The notes: generated by a model from the letters alone, not told the origin. DNA of 10,791 nt from CAZYAK01 sp964645935 (GCA_964645935.1 CAZYAK010000055.1:1-10791), one strand, 5' to 3'. Positions 1 to 8,180 are shown, numbered from the stretch's first letter. Numbers and translations: made by a program.

Positions 1-55
1 ACGAGTGACGAGTGACGAGTGACGAGTGACGAGTGACGAGTGACGAGTGACGAGT
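1..55. repeat. 7-bp tandem repeat array, unit ACGAGTG
   Basis: Seven perfect copies of the heptamer ACGAGTG plus six bases of an eighth run from the window edge to 55, so the true array is probably longer. There is no sequence variation between copies, which points to recent slippage expansion. The unit length of 7 is not a multiple of 3 and no gene reads through it, so it is intergenic. The array directly abuts a TATAAT at 55-60. It is too short in period and has no spacers, so it is not a CRISPR. Confidence 0.95.
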
Positions 56-60
56 ATAAT
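55..60 (+). promoter_or_regulatory. possible -10 box abutting the heptamer array
   Basis: A perfect TATAAT sits at the end of the tandem array. The only -35 candidates are GTGACG hexamers inside the repeat (for example 34-39, 15-bp spacing), which are weak. Transcription would run antisense into the 3' end of the minus-strand gene at 109-624, and no plausible plus-strand gene follows. It may be chance, or a promoter whose spacing varies with array length. Confidence 0.25.
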
Positions 61-65
61 GGTCC

Positions 66-107
66 GTCGCGCTTGCGACTTCTCACTTGCTCACTGGGCA
101 CTTCTTC
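66..107. repeat. small hairpin plus degenerate inverted heptamer copies
   Basis: GTCGC (66-70) and GCGAC (75-79) form a perfect 5-bp stem with a 4-base loop. Beyond it, CACT recurs at 84, 92 and 99. Read on the minus strand this gives AGTG-started units resembling the ACGAGTG array in opposite orientation. The whole 1-107 region is therefore an imperfect large palindrome centred near 70. It lies downstream of the stop codon of the minus-strand gene and could act as its weak transcript end, but no T-run follows on the minus strand. Confidence 0.4.
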
Positions 108-108
108 G

Positions 109-624
109 TCACCAGATCTCCGCGAAGTCCTTGCCGATGAGCACGCTGTCTTGCTCTGTAGTGCCGGCGGAGAGCGACACGCGCTCGTGACGCACCAATA
201 GTGTCGCTCCGGTGGGGTTGTGGATGCGCAGACGCACGGCTTTCGGCGTCTGGAAGGTGGCGGCGGCCCCTGCTGGAACGTGCCAGCGGCGGAAGCCCCC
301 GACCGGGGGATCAGACGGGACTTGGGAGAGCGCGGCCCCGCGTACCTCGCGCAGGATCCAATCCTCCGGGACGCTTACATCCACCGTCTCCATGCCGTCG
401 TGCGAGATCTGCAGGAGTCCCGGCGAGCGGCCATTCGTGGAGCGCAGCCGCAGGGTGAGGGGAGAGTGGTGTTCCACGGCCAGGTCCGTTGCCACGATGC
501 GCGGGACCACAGTGCCCGTCACATCCGCACCCAAGCGCAGCACCACGGTGCCGATCACGCCGGCCGAGCAGGCAGCCAGTACGAGATGCAGGGCGAGAGG
601 CCGAGTGGACTTTCGGGAAACCAT
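109..624 (-). CDS. membrane-anchored or lipoprotein-like extracytoplasmic protein, function unknown
   Basis: This 171-residue protein is not a family I recognise. The N-terminus has basic residues (RKSTR) followed by a hydrophobic segment at about residues 10-29, so it should be membrane-targeted. Within that segment LAAC (16-19) fits a lipobox, but the hydrophobic stretch continues past the cysteine, so signal anchor and lipoprotein are both possible. The rest (about 30-171) is rich in alternating hydrophobic/charged segments (for example LTLRLRS, VRLRIHNPTG, TLLVRHERVSL) that look like beta strands of an exported domain. The ATG at 622-624 is preceded by AGGA with a 9-base gap, one of the few Shine-Dalgarno-like sites in the window. 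It is transcribed divergently from the zinc-ribbon operon. Long plus-strand ORFs overlapping it lack any such organisation. Confidence 0.7.
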   Translation of the reverse strand: MVSRKSTRPLALHLVLAACSAGVIGTVVLRLGADVTGTVVPRIVATDLAVEHHSPLTLRLRSTNGRSPGLLQISHDGMETVDVSVPEDWILREVRGAALSQVPSDPPVGGFRRWHVPAGAAATFQTPKAVRLRIHNPTGATLLVRHERVSLSAGTTEQDSVLIGKDFAEIW

Positions 625-646
625 GTGTGGAGATCCTATCTCTCAT

Positions 647-670
647 CTCCTCGAAAGGGGAGTTTGTTTT
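647..670 (+). terminator. hairpin with GAAA tetraloop followed by T-rich tract
   Basis: CTCCTC (647-652) pairs with GGGGAG (657-662), six pairs including one G-U, across a GAAA loop (653-656). The stem is followed by TTTGTTTT (663-670). This resembles an intrinsic terminator on the plus strand, placed just before the promoter at 689-697, where it would insulate that promoter from antisense read-through. On the minus strand the same bases lie in the leader of the 109-624 gene. A nearby inverted repeat, GGAGAT (629-634) and ATCTCC (645-650), overlaps it. Confidence 0.4.
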
Positions 671-688
671 CCGGGTAGGACGCGTTCG

Positions 689-697
689 TGCTATACT
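689..697 (+). promoter_or_regulatory. extended -10 promoter of the zinc-ribbon/lipoprotein operon
   Basis: TG-C-TATACT at 689-697 is an extended -10 element; no good -35 lies at 16-18 bp (the T-rich tract 664-673 is the only candidate). Transcription should start near 704, only about 5 bases before the ATG at 709, so the mRNA would be essentially leaderless. Confidence 0.55.
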
Positions 698-708
698 CAG
701 TTCACCGC

Positions 709-1071
709 ATGGAATTGGACCCCCACACCCTGCAGCAGATCATTCAGCGCATCTACCAGCAGATGCGTTGCCCCCAGTGCGGGAAGCGCGTCCCGGTGGA
801 CTTCGCGTCTGTGCGCATCGCCGCAGATGACTTCATGCTGCTCCAGCTTAAGTGCGAGACCTGCGACGCGTACATCGTGCTGCATGCCTCGCTCCAGGGC
901 ACCGGCAAGCTGCCACCGAAGGAGAAGGACGCGACGGTGAACGAATCCTCGGCTCTCTACCTCAAGGAAGGCGAAGTCGATGCGCTGCGTGCCGCGTTGG
1001 AGGCCAACGACGGGTCTTTCCAGCGAATCTTTCGCGAGTACGGTGGCGACCTTAAGCCCGACGCCGCGTAA
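709..1071 (+). CDS. small four-cysteine zinc-ribbon protein, function unknown
   Basis: This is a 120-residue cytoplasmic-looking protein. CPQC (residues 21-24) and CETC (49-52), 24 residues apart, form a typical zinc-ribbon (two CxxC knuckles), so one zinc ion is very likely bound. The first 20 residues are a predicted amphipathic helix (LQQIIQRIYQQM). After the ribbon comes a charged linker and a C-terminal helical part (EGEVDALRAALEAN). No enzyme motif is visible; zinc ribbons of this kind often serve protein or nucleic-acid contact. I chose the ATG at 709 because the -10 box occupies 692-697, which makes the GTG at 688 impossible for that transcript. It lies 7 bases upstream of the lipoprotein gene, so the two probably share one transcript. 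The family is not recognised. Confidence 0.75.
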   Translation: MELDPHTLQQIIQRIYQQMRCPQCGKRVPVDFASVRIAADDFMLLQLKCETCDAYIVLHASLQGTGKLPPKEKDATVNESSALYLKEGEVDALRAALEANDGSFQRIFREYGGDLKPDAA

Positions 1072-1078
1072 GGCCGCC

Positions 1079-1378
1079 ATGCGCCCCCGTCTCGCGCTCC
1101 TCGTGCTGCCCCCGCTCCTCGCGGGCTGTTCGACGGGCGCGGATCTCGGCCGCACGGTGGATGACGCGTTGCGCGCCAACAGCGGCGCGGTCCGGGCGGT
1201 GCAGCAAGGCGTCTCCGACACCGTGGAGCTGGGCAAACAGGGCGTGAAGGCCGTACAGGAAGGTCTAACAGAAGCCGAAAAACGAGCGGCAGACCTGCAG
1301 GAAGCCGCCAAGAAGGCCGACGAGGCCAGGCGCCTCCTGGAGCAGGGGATCCGCGGACGGAGCACGTCCTCCCGTTGA
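1079..1378 (+). CDS. small alpha-helical lipoprotein
   Basis: This 99-residue protein has a clear lipoprotein signal: MRPR, hydrophobic core LALLVLPPL, and lipobox LAGC with the acylated cysteine at residue 17. It should be lipidated by Lgt, cleaved by LspA and held at the outer face of the membrane. The mature part is almost entirely predicted helix, rich in Ala, Glu, Lys and Gln, with an internal similarity (AVQQGV and AVQEGL 18 residues apart) and a C-terminal coiled-coil-like segment (about residues 62-90). This suggests an amphipathic surface helix or a bundle-forming protein rather than an enzyme. The start at 1079 gives exactly the signal peptide; AAGG at 1070-1073 is a weak ribosome site overlapping the preceding stop codon. 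The reading frame remains open upstream to 980, but that part is a shadow of the zinc-ribbon gene. Confidence 0.75.
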   Translation: MRPRLALLVLPPLLAGCSTGADLGRTVDDALRANSGAVRAVQQGVSDTVELGKQGVKAVQEGLTEAEKRAADLQEAAKKADEARRLLEQGIRGRSTSSR

Positions 1379-1407
1379 CGGTTGAGGGCAGATGGGCCGG
1401 AGAGCGC

Positions 1408-1435
1408 TTGCGTGGGCCGTTTGGCCGTGTATGAT
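1408..1435 (+). promoter_or_regulatory. putative rpoC (originally rpoB?) promoter
   Basis: TTGCGT (1408-1413), a 16-bp spacer and TATGAT (1430-1435) form a reasonable sigma-70-type promoter, with a start expected near 1442. It lies 20 bases before the RpoB-like remnant, so it may originally have served an rpoBC operon. Confidence 0.5.
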
Positions 1436-1461
1436 GGGGCCAATCCACCGACGTTCCTCCC

Positions 1462-1530
1462 CTGATTCAGACGATCAGCAAGGAGGAGCGGCGGAACTTC
1501 GTGCGTTACGAAAACGCACATTCTCTCCCT
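1462..1530 (+). pseudogene. rpoB: probable truncated 5' end of rpoB (RpoB N-terminus)
   Basis: Read in frame from 1462, these 23 codons end in RRNFVRYENAHSLP. From memory, E. coli RpoB has RKDFGKRPQVLDVP near its N-terminus. Both stretches are 14 residues long with R, R/K, N/D, F, R/K and a final P in register, and in other bacteria this is followed by a conserved leucine-rich LI stretch. Here the similarity stops at the proline (codon 1528-1530), and within 14 bases the rpoC ATG begins. The bases TTAATCCCACTCGT between them contain a TAA that could be the old rpoB stop. No ATG lies in this frame; CTG at 1462 stands after a pyrimidine-rich TTCCTCCC resembling the leaders of other genes here. 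rpoB normally sits directly upstream of rpoC, so either about 3.4 kb of rpoB was lost at this locus or the assembly collapsed. The identification rests on a short peptide. Confidence 0.45.
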
Positions 1531-1544
1531 TTAATCCCACTCGT

Positions 1545-5417
<3,873 letters not shown>

Positions 5418-5426
5418 AGGGGCAAA

Positions 5427-5475
5427 GGGGACAGATGGCGTAAAGGGGACAGAGGTGTCCCGTCCATCTGTCCCC
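5427..5475. repeat. inverted repeat A/A' (12-bp perfect arms)
   Basis: GGGGACAGATGG (5427-5438) is perfectly complementary to CCATCTGTCCCC (5464-5475), with a 25-base interval. It interleaves with the second inverted repeat (5442-5492) in the order A, B, A', B', so the two stems cannot be nested. They must be mutually exclusive or form a pseudoknot. AAAGGGG occurs three times here (5416, 5424, 5442), the first overlapping the rpoC stop codon. GGGGACAG/CTGTCCCC palindromes of this look resemble dispersed REP-type elements. Confidence 0.85.
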
Positions 5476-5492
5476 GCACCTCTGTCCCTTTT
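5442..5492 (+). terminator. inverted repeat B/B', terminator-like stem after rpoC
   Basis: AAAGGGGACAGAGGTG (5442-5457) pairs with CACCTCTGTCCCTTTT (5477-5492): 16 pairs including one G-U, 19-base loop, with an A-tract at the foot on one side and TTTT on the other. This is the shape of a bidirectional intrinsic terminator. An alternative small hairpin GGGACA-GAGG-TGTCCC (5446-5461) uses the same left arm, and stem A/A' competes with both. Whether it stops rpoC transcripts or is attenuated to feed rpsL cannot be told from sequence. Confidence 0.5.
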
Positions 5493-5497
5493 GTCCC

Positions 5498-5524
5498 CTC
5501 TGCGGCCTTTGCGCCCTCCGCGAA
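5498..5524 (+). repeat. degenerate 9-bp tandem repeat, three units
   Basis: CTCTGCGGC, CTTTGCGCC and CTCCGCGAA lie head to tail, sharing CTnnGCGnn. They immediately follow the interleaved inverted repeats in the rpoC-rpsL spacer. Nothing suggests coding. Confidence 0.6.
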
Positions 5525-5528
5525 GCCC

Positions 5529-5540
5529 TAAAGGCCTTTA
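5529..5540. promoter_or_regulatory. 12-bp perfect palindrome upstream of rpsL
   Basis: TAAAGGCCTTTA is a perfect, loopless palindrome 33 bases before the rpsL start. Such dyads are typical of dimeric DNA-binding protein sites, but no regulator is known here and no clear promoter accompanies it. It could also be a leftover of the repeat-rich spacer. Confidence 0.35.
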
Positions 5541-5573
5541 CATCCCCTCCCTGAGCCCTTACCATCCGATCCC

Positions 5574-5996
5574 ATGCCGACAGTCAACCAGCTCATCCGC
5601 CGTCCCCGCCGGGCCAAGCGCCGCAAATCCAAGGCCCCTGCGCTCCAGATCGCCTGGAACGCCCTCACCATGCGTGAGATCAAGCTGCCGAACGGCTCGC
5701 CGTTCAAGCGCGGCGTGTGCGTGAAGGTGACGACCATGACGCCGAAGAAGCCGAACTCCGCCCTCCGCAAAATCGCCCGCGTGCGCCTCACCAACGGCTA
5801 CGAGGTGAAGGCCTACATCATGGGCGAAGGGCACAACCTCCAGGAGCACTCCGTGGTCTTGGTCCGCGGCGGCCGCGTGAAAGACCTTCCGGGTGTTCGC
5901 TACCACATCGTCCGCGGCGTGCTGGACACCGAGGGTGTCCGCGATCGTAAGCAAGGCCGCTCCCGTTACGGCGCCAAGCGCCCCAAGAAGTCGTAA
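5574..5996 (+). CDS. rpsL: 30S ribosomal protein S12 (uS12)
   Basis: uS12 sits at the decoding centre of the 30S subunit and influences fidelity and streptomycin sensitivity. The family signatures are complete: VNQLIRRPR at the start, TPKKPNSALRK (56-66), RLTNGYEV, GEGHNLQEHS, RGGRVKDLPGVRYH and the C-terminal DRKQGRSRYGAKRPKK. Lysines K58 and K103, equivalent to the E. coli K42 and K87 resistance positions, are wild-type, so no streptomycin-resistance substitution is seen there. At 140 residues it is longer than the usual 124 because about 15 extra residues (roughly 26-42, WNALTMREIKLPNG) precede KRGVC. Extensions at this site occur in several lineages, and I infer it is lineage-specific. 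The ATG at 5574 follows a pyrimidine-rich leader without Shine-Dalgarno. rpsG follows after 35 bases, so the two are probably co-transcribed. Confidence 0.97.
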   Translation: MPTVNQLIRRPRRAKRRKSKAPALQIAWNALTMREIKLPNGSPFKRGVCVKVTTMTPKKPNSALRKIARVRLTNGYEVKAYIMGEGHNLQEHSVVLVRGGRVKDLPGVRYHIVRGVLDTEGVRDRKQGRSRYGAKRPKKS

Positions 5997-6031
5997 TCAC
6001 CTCCCTTCTAGCCCCCACTTAGATCTCCCGT

Positions 6032-6484
6032 ATGGCCCGCACTCCCAAGCAGTACATCCCCCAAGGCTCCGATCTCCTCCAGGAGAAGTTCATCAACTGC
6101 CTCATGAAGCAGGGGAAGAAGGCCACGGCCCGCAAGATCTTTGCCGAAGCGATGGAGATGATCAAAACGCGAACCAAGGACGCCCCGCTCGAGGTCTTTG
6201 CCAAGGCCCTGCTCAACGTGACGCCGCTTGTGGAGGTCCGTCCCAAGCGCGTGGCCGGTTCTGTCTACCAGGTCCCGGTGGAGGTGCCGCCCCGCCGTCA
6301 GCAGGCCCTCTCCATCCGCTGGATCCTCGGTGCCGCCCGCGATCGCAAGGGCATCCCCATGGCCCACAAGCTGGCACTTGAGCTCCTCGACGCCTCCGCC
6401 GACCAGGGTTCCGCCATCAAGAAGAAGCAGGACGTGCTCAAGATGGCTCAAGCAAACAAGGCGTTCGCGCATCTCGCCAAGTAA
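6032..6484 (+). CDS. rpsG: 30S ribosomal protein S7 (uS7)
   Basis: uS7 nucleates assembly of the 30S head and contacts the E-site tRNA. The 150-residue protein starts MARTPKQYIPQGSDLLQEKF and contains VEVRPKRVAGSVYQVPVEV (the beta-hairpin region), RRQQALSIRWI and a C-terminal helix KKKQDVLKMAQANKAFAHLAK; length is normal for the family. The leader (CCCACTTAGATCTCCCGT) has no Shine-Dalgarno but ends in CGT directly before ATG, as do rpoC and fusA. The last 14 codons are odd: they use GCT, CAA, GCA, GCG and CAT whereas the rest of the gene strongly prefers GCC and other C/G-ending codons, and a second, native-looking copy of the same codons lies 80 bases downstream (6523-6564). The tail may therefore have been replaced or recoded. 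In the classical str operon fusA would follow directly; here four orphan genes intervene. Confidence 0.97.
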   Translation: MARTPKQYIPQGSDLLQEKFINCLMKQGKKATARKIFAEAMEMIKTRTKDAPLEVFAKALLNVTPLVEVRPKRVAGSVYQVPVEVPPRRQQALSIRWILGAARDRKGIPMAHKLALELLDASADQGSAIKKKQDVLKMAQANKAFAHLAK

Positions 6485-6501
6485 GAACGGATATCCCCGA
6501 G

Positions 6502-6532
6502 CCATCCTGGGCCTGTCGAAGGGTGGCCCAGG
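6502..6532. repeat. REP-like hairpin containing CCTGTCGAAGG
   Basis: CCATCC (6502-6507) can pair with GGGTGG (6521-6526, one G-U), and alternatively CCTGGGCC (6506-6513) pairs perfectly with GGCCCAGG (6525-6532). The loop holds CCTGTCGAAGG. Short palindromes with TTCGACAGG/CCTGTCGAA at the centre are, in my experience of genome sequences, dispersed intergenic repeats in many bacteria. It sits between the two copies of the rpsG tail. There is no T-run, so it is not an obvious terminator. Confidence 0.5.
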
Positions 6533-6564
6533 CCAACAAGGCCTTCGCCCACCTGGCCAAGTAA
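6523..6564 (+). pseudogene. rpsG: duplicated 3' end of rpsG
   Basis: GTG GCC CAG GCC AAC AAG GCC and the seven codons after it translate to VAQANKAFAHLAK plus stop, the same as the end of rpsG (6443-6484, MAQANKAFAHLAK plus stop) except for the first residue. The copies differ at 8 of 42 bases: seven silent third-position changes and one first-position change (ATG to GTG). The offset is 80 bases. Because nearly all changes are silent, both copies were apparently under protein-level selection after they diverged, which indicates origin from two related rpsG alleles rather than a simple local duplication. This copy has codon use like the body of rpsG. It has no start and no upstream gene body, so it is a remnant. 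Confidence 0.85.
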
Positions 6565-6655
6565 GCACCCCGTCTTTAGCGCGAAACAACGCCTGTTTTG
6601 TGATGACGGCGCCGGTTCGCTGGACGAGTGCATGCTGCTTCCGTAGCGTCTTCCC

Positions 6656-7231
6656 ATGGAAAGTGTTAATAACACGCCAGACGACGATGAGGGGAGGGAT
6701 GATCCATGGTTTGAGAGCGCCGACGTCCCGTGTGAACTGCGTCTTCTCCGCGAGGCGGCGGAGCAGCTGTTCGAACAATCGCGCGAGGCGGCGGGTGTCA
6801 CCGACGGCATCTGGACGCTTGTCCGCGATGAGAAGCCGTGGGTGATCGGCAGCGATTCCGCCGTACGTGTCCTCGTCGAGAACAATGGCACCTCAAATAC
6901 CGAGCAGCGGATCACCTTGGAAGACGTGATCATGACGCCGCTCGGCACCGCCACAGAACAGGATGCCGAACCCGTGTGTACGGAGGCCCTGACCGTTCTC
7001 GGGCCGATCCTGTTTCAGATCGCCGGAAACAAGGGCTTTGCGCTTTCTCTGCGGGTCGTTGGGCGGCCTGGCGGAGCGGGGGACGAGTTCCTCATGATGC
7101 TGCTCCTGGAACATATGGCCTCTCTGCAGCGCTTGGCCGAATGCGGCGGCCCCCCGAACATCAGCCGCACGACGCGTAGGCGCACGCGTGGGCTCTTCCA
7201 TCGGCCCAAACGGCCCCCCTCCCCGTCTTAG
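6656..7231 (+). CDS. hypothetical protein, acidic N-terminus and basic tail
   Basis: This 191-residue protein belongs to no family I recognise. Residues 1-22 are strongly acidic (DDDEGRDD). Residues 25-47 form a predicted charged helix (CELRLLREAAEQLFEQ). The middle (about 50-150) alternates strands and loops (GIWTLVRDEKPWVIG, VRVLVENNG, RITLEDVIMTPLG, FALSLRVVG) and ends in a hydrophobic helix (FLMMLLLEHMASLQRL). The last 25 residues are very basic and proline-rich (RTTRRRTRGLFHRPKRPP), which could bind nucleic acid or membrane surface. No signal peptide is present. The ATG at 6656 follows GTCTTCCC, a pyrimidine-rich non-Shine-Dalgarno context like other genes here. The 91 bases upstream (6565-6655) show no convincing promoter, so it may be read from rpsL-rpsG. 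It is the first gene of the islet between rpsG and fusA. Confidence 0.6.
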   Translation: MESVNNTPDDDEGRDDPWFESADVPCELRLLREAAEQLFEQSREAAGVTDGIWTLVRDEKPWVIGSDSAVRVLVENNGTSNTEQRITLEDVIMTPLGTATEQDAEPVCTEALTVLGPILFQIAGNKGFALSLRVVGRPGGAGDEFLMMLLLEHMASLQRLAECGGPPNISRTTRRRTRGLFHRPKRPPSPS

Positions 7232-7240
7232 GAGCGGAAT

Positions 7241-7269
7241 TTGCATTAATAGTAATAATAGTTTATAAT
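7241..7269 (+). promoter_or_regulatory. promoter of the 7279-8162 gene pair (leaderless)
   Basis: TTGCAT (7241-7246), a 17-bp spacer and TATAAT (7264-7269) make a near-consensus sigma-70-type promoter in an AT-rich island (7241-7272) with repeated AATAGT/TAATAAT motifs. The start is expected near 7276, about 3 bases before the ATG at 7279, so the transcript should be leaderless. Confidence 0.75.
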
Positions 7270-7278
7270 AGTAGTCAA

Positions 7279-7629
7279 ATGCACACCAATGTCGTCCCGA
7301 CCCCCCTGGGGAAGGCTTCCGAAGCCACGCTCTACGACTCCATCATGGAGCGCATCTGTCCGTCGCTGATGAGTGATAGGTTTGACCAGACCATGGCCGA
7401 GGTGCACGCCATGCCCCAGGAGGAGCAGGAGAAGCGCTTGGCAGCCTATGAATGGGGATTCCAGGTCTTTGAAGTGGCGTTGCAGGATATGACCGGCCTC
7501 TGGGCCGCCGAGGCGCGGCAGCGCAAAGACGAGCTGCACGTGCGTCTCCACGCCCAGGAGGAGGCCGAGAAGACCTCCGAGGTTTCCGATGCCGAATCGC
7601 GACTCAATTCTCTTCCCACAGACCGATGA
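7279..7629 (+). CDS. hypothetical small helical protein
   Basis: This 116-residue, mostly acidic protein is not recognised. From about residue 15 on it is predicted to be nearly all helix, with a charged coiled-coil-like second half (EEQEKRLAAYEWGFQ, then AAEARQRKDELHVRLHAQEEAEK). It has no signal peptide, membrane segment or metal motif. The strong promoter at 7241-7269 leaves almost no leader before the ATG, and this fixes the start. The gene overlaps the next one by four bases (ATGA at 7626-7629), so the two are translationally coupled and their products probably act together, perhaps as a complex. That partnership is inferred from the overlap only. Confidence 0.65.
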   Translation: MHTNVVPTPLGKASEATLYDSIMERICPSLMSDRFDQTMAEVHAMPQEEQEKRLAAYEWGFQVFEVALQDMTGLWAAEARQRKDELHVRLHAQEEAEKTSEVSDAESRLNSLPTDR

Positions 7630-8162
7630 GCCTCCAAAATCTGCCTCCCGGTCGCTACGACATCTCGCCCGAAGGCCGCATGGACACCAGTGGTCCGCCC
7701 CCGCCCCGTGGCAGCCGTGAGTACGTGGCATACTGGCGCGCCCGTCAGGTGCAGCAGGACTACGGTGAGCGTTTTGTGCCCATCGTGAATCGCTACGAAT
7801 CCATGCGCTCCCGCGCCGTGATGGCCGAGCAATCGCGCGTCCCGGGCAGCTGGGCAAGCGCGGAGTTCAATCCCGCCCGCCTCAACCAGCTATGGAACAC
7901 GGGGTACATCCCGTCGCCCATTCCCACCTGGGTCCACAACCGCCGGGCTGTACAGCACTGGCAAGACACCGAGATCGCAGATTCGTTCCGCGCCTACGGA
8001 TTCCAGCCCGGTCTCGTGGCCGGAATCACGGACCGTTACCGGCCGATCCTCAACGATCCCCGTTTTGGCGGTCCTGGTCTGCCGCTCCATCGACAGGGCC
8101 AGTACGGTCCCCCCCCGGGCCCCATGATGGGCGGATCGCCTCCTCAGACGCTCGGCTGGTGA
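7626..8162 (+). CDS. hypothetical protein with Pro/Gly-rich tail
   Basis: This 178-residue soluble-looking protein is not recognised. It has a proline-rich start (GPPPPRGSREYVAYW), a central region with many aromatic and arginine residues (WRARQVQQDYGERFVPIVNRY, LNQLWNTGYIPSPIPTWVHNRR, AVQHWQDTEIADSFRAYGF) and a low-complexity C-terminus (PGLPLHRQGQYGPPPGPMMGG, ending GW). The four-base overlap with the upstream gene and the terminator 18 bases after its stop define a two-gene transcription unit 7279-8162. There is no signal peptide, transmembrane helix or catalytic motif I can point to. Stop is TGA, supporting the standard code. A structural or binding role would fit the composition, but that is a guess. 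Confidence 0.65.
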   Translation: MSLQNLPPGRYDISPEGRMDTSGPPPPRGSREYVAYWRARQVQQDYGERFVPIVNRYESMRSRAVMAEQSRVPGSWASAEFNPARLNQLWNTGYIPSPIPTWVHNRRAVQHWQDTEIADSFRAYGFQPGLVAGITDRYRPILNDPRFGGPGLPLHRQGQYGPPPGPMMGGSPPQTLGW

Positions 8163-8180
8163 CAGCACGTTTCGCAGTCG

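Noticed and set aside
1..55. CRISPR array
   Set aside because: The repeat unit is 7 bp with no spacers; it is a simple tandem repeat.
220..678. Plus-strand ORFs of 85-242 codons over 201-940
   Set aside because: They oppose the 109-624 minus-strand gene, which has a signal segment, a ribosome site and a sensible length; the plus-strand frames have none of these.
688..708. GTG start giving seven more residues to the zinc-ribbon protein
   Set aside because: These bases contain the extended -10 element; transcription should begin downstream of this GTG.
1481..1503. AGGAGG plus GTG as a Shine-Dalgarno and start for a 101-codon ORF (1501-1806)
   Set aside because: The spacing of 14 bases is too long, and the frame runs into rpoC as a Pro/Ser/Arg-rich shadow. 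The AGGAGG is better explained as Lys-Glu-Glu codons of the RpoB-like remnant.
697..1521. 274-codon minus-strand frame across the zinc-ribbon, lipoprotein and rpoC leader
   Set aside because: It spans two well-supported plus-strand genes and a promoter, and its product shows no recognisable organisation.
1392..1544. Upstream ATG extension of rpoC by 51 codons
   Set aside because: It overlaps the promoter at 1408-1435, the residues do not resemble beta-prime, and family similarity begins after 1545.
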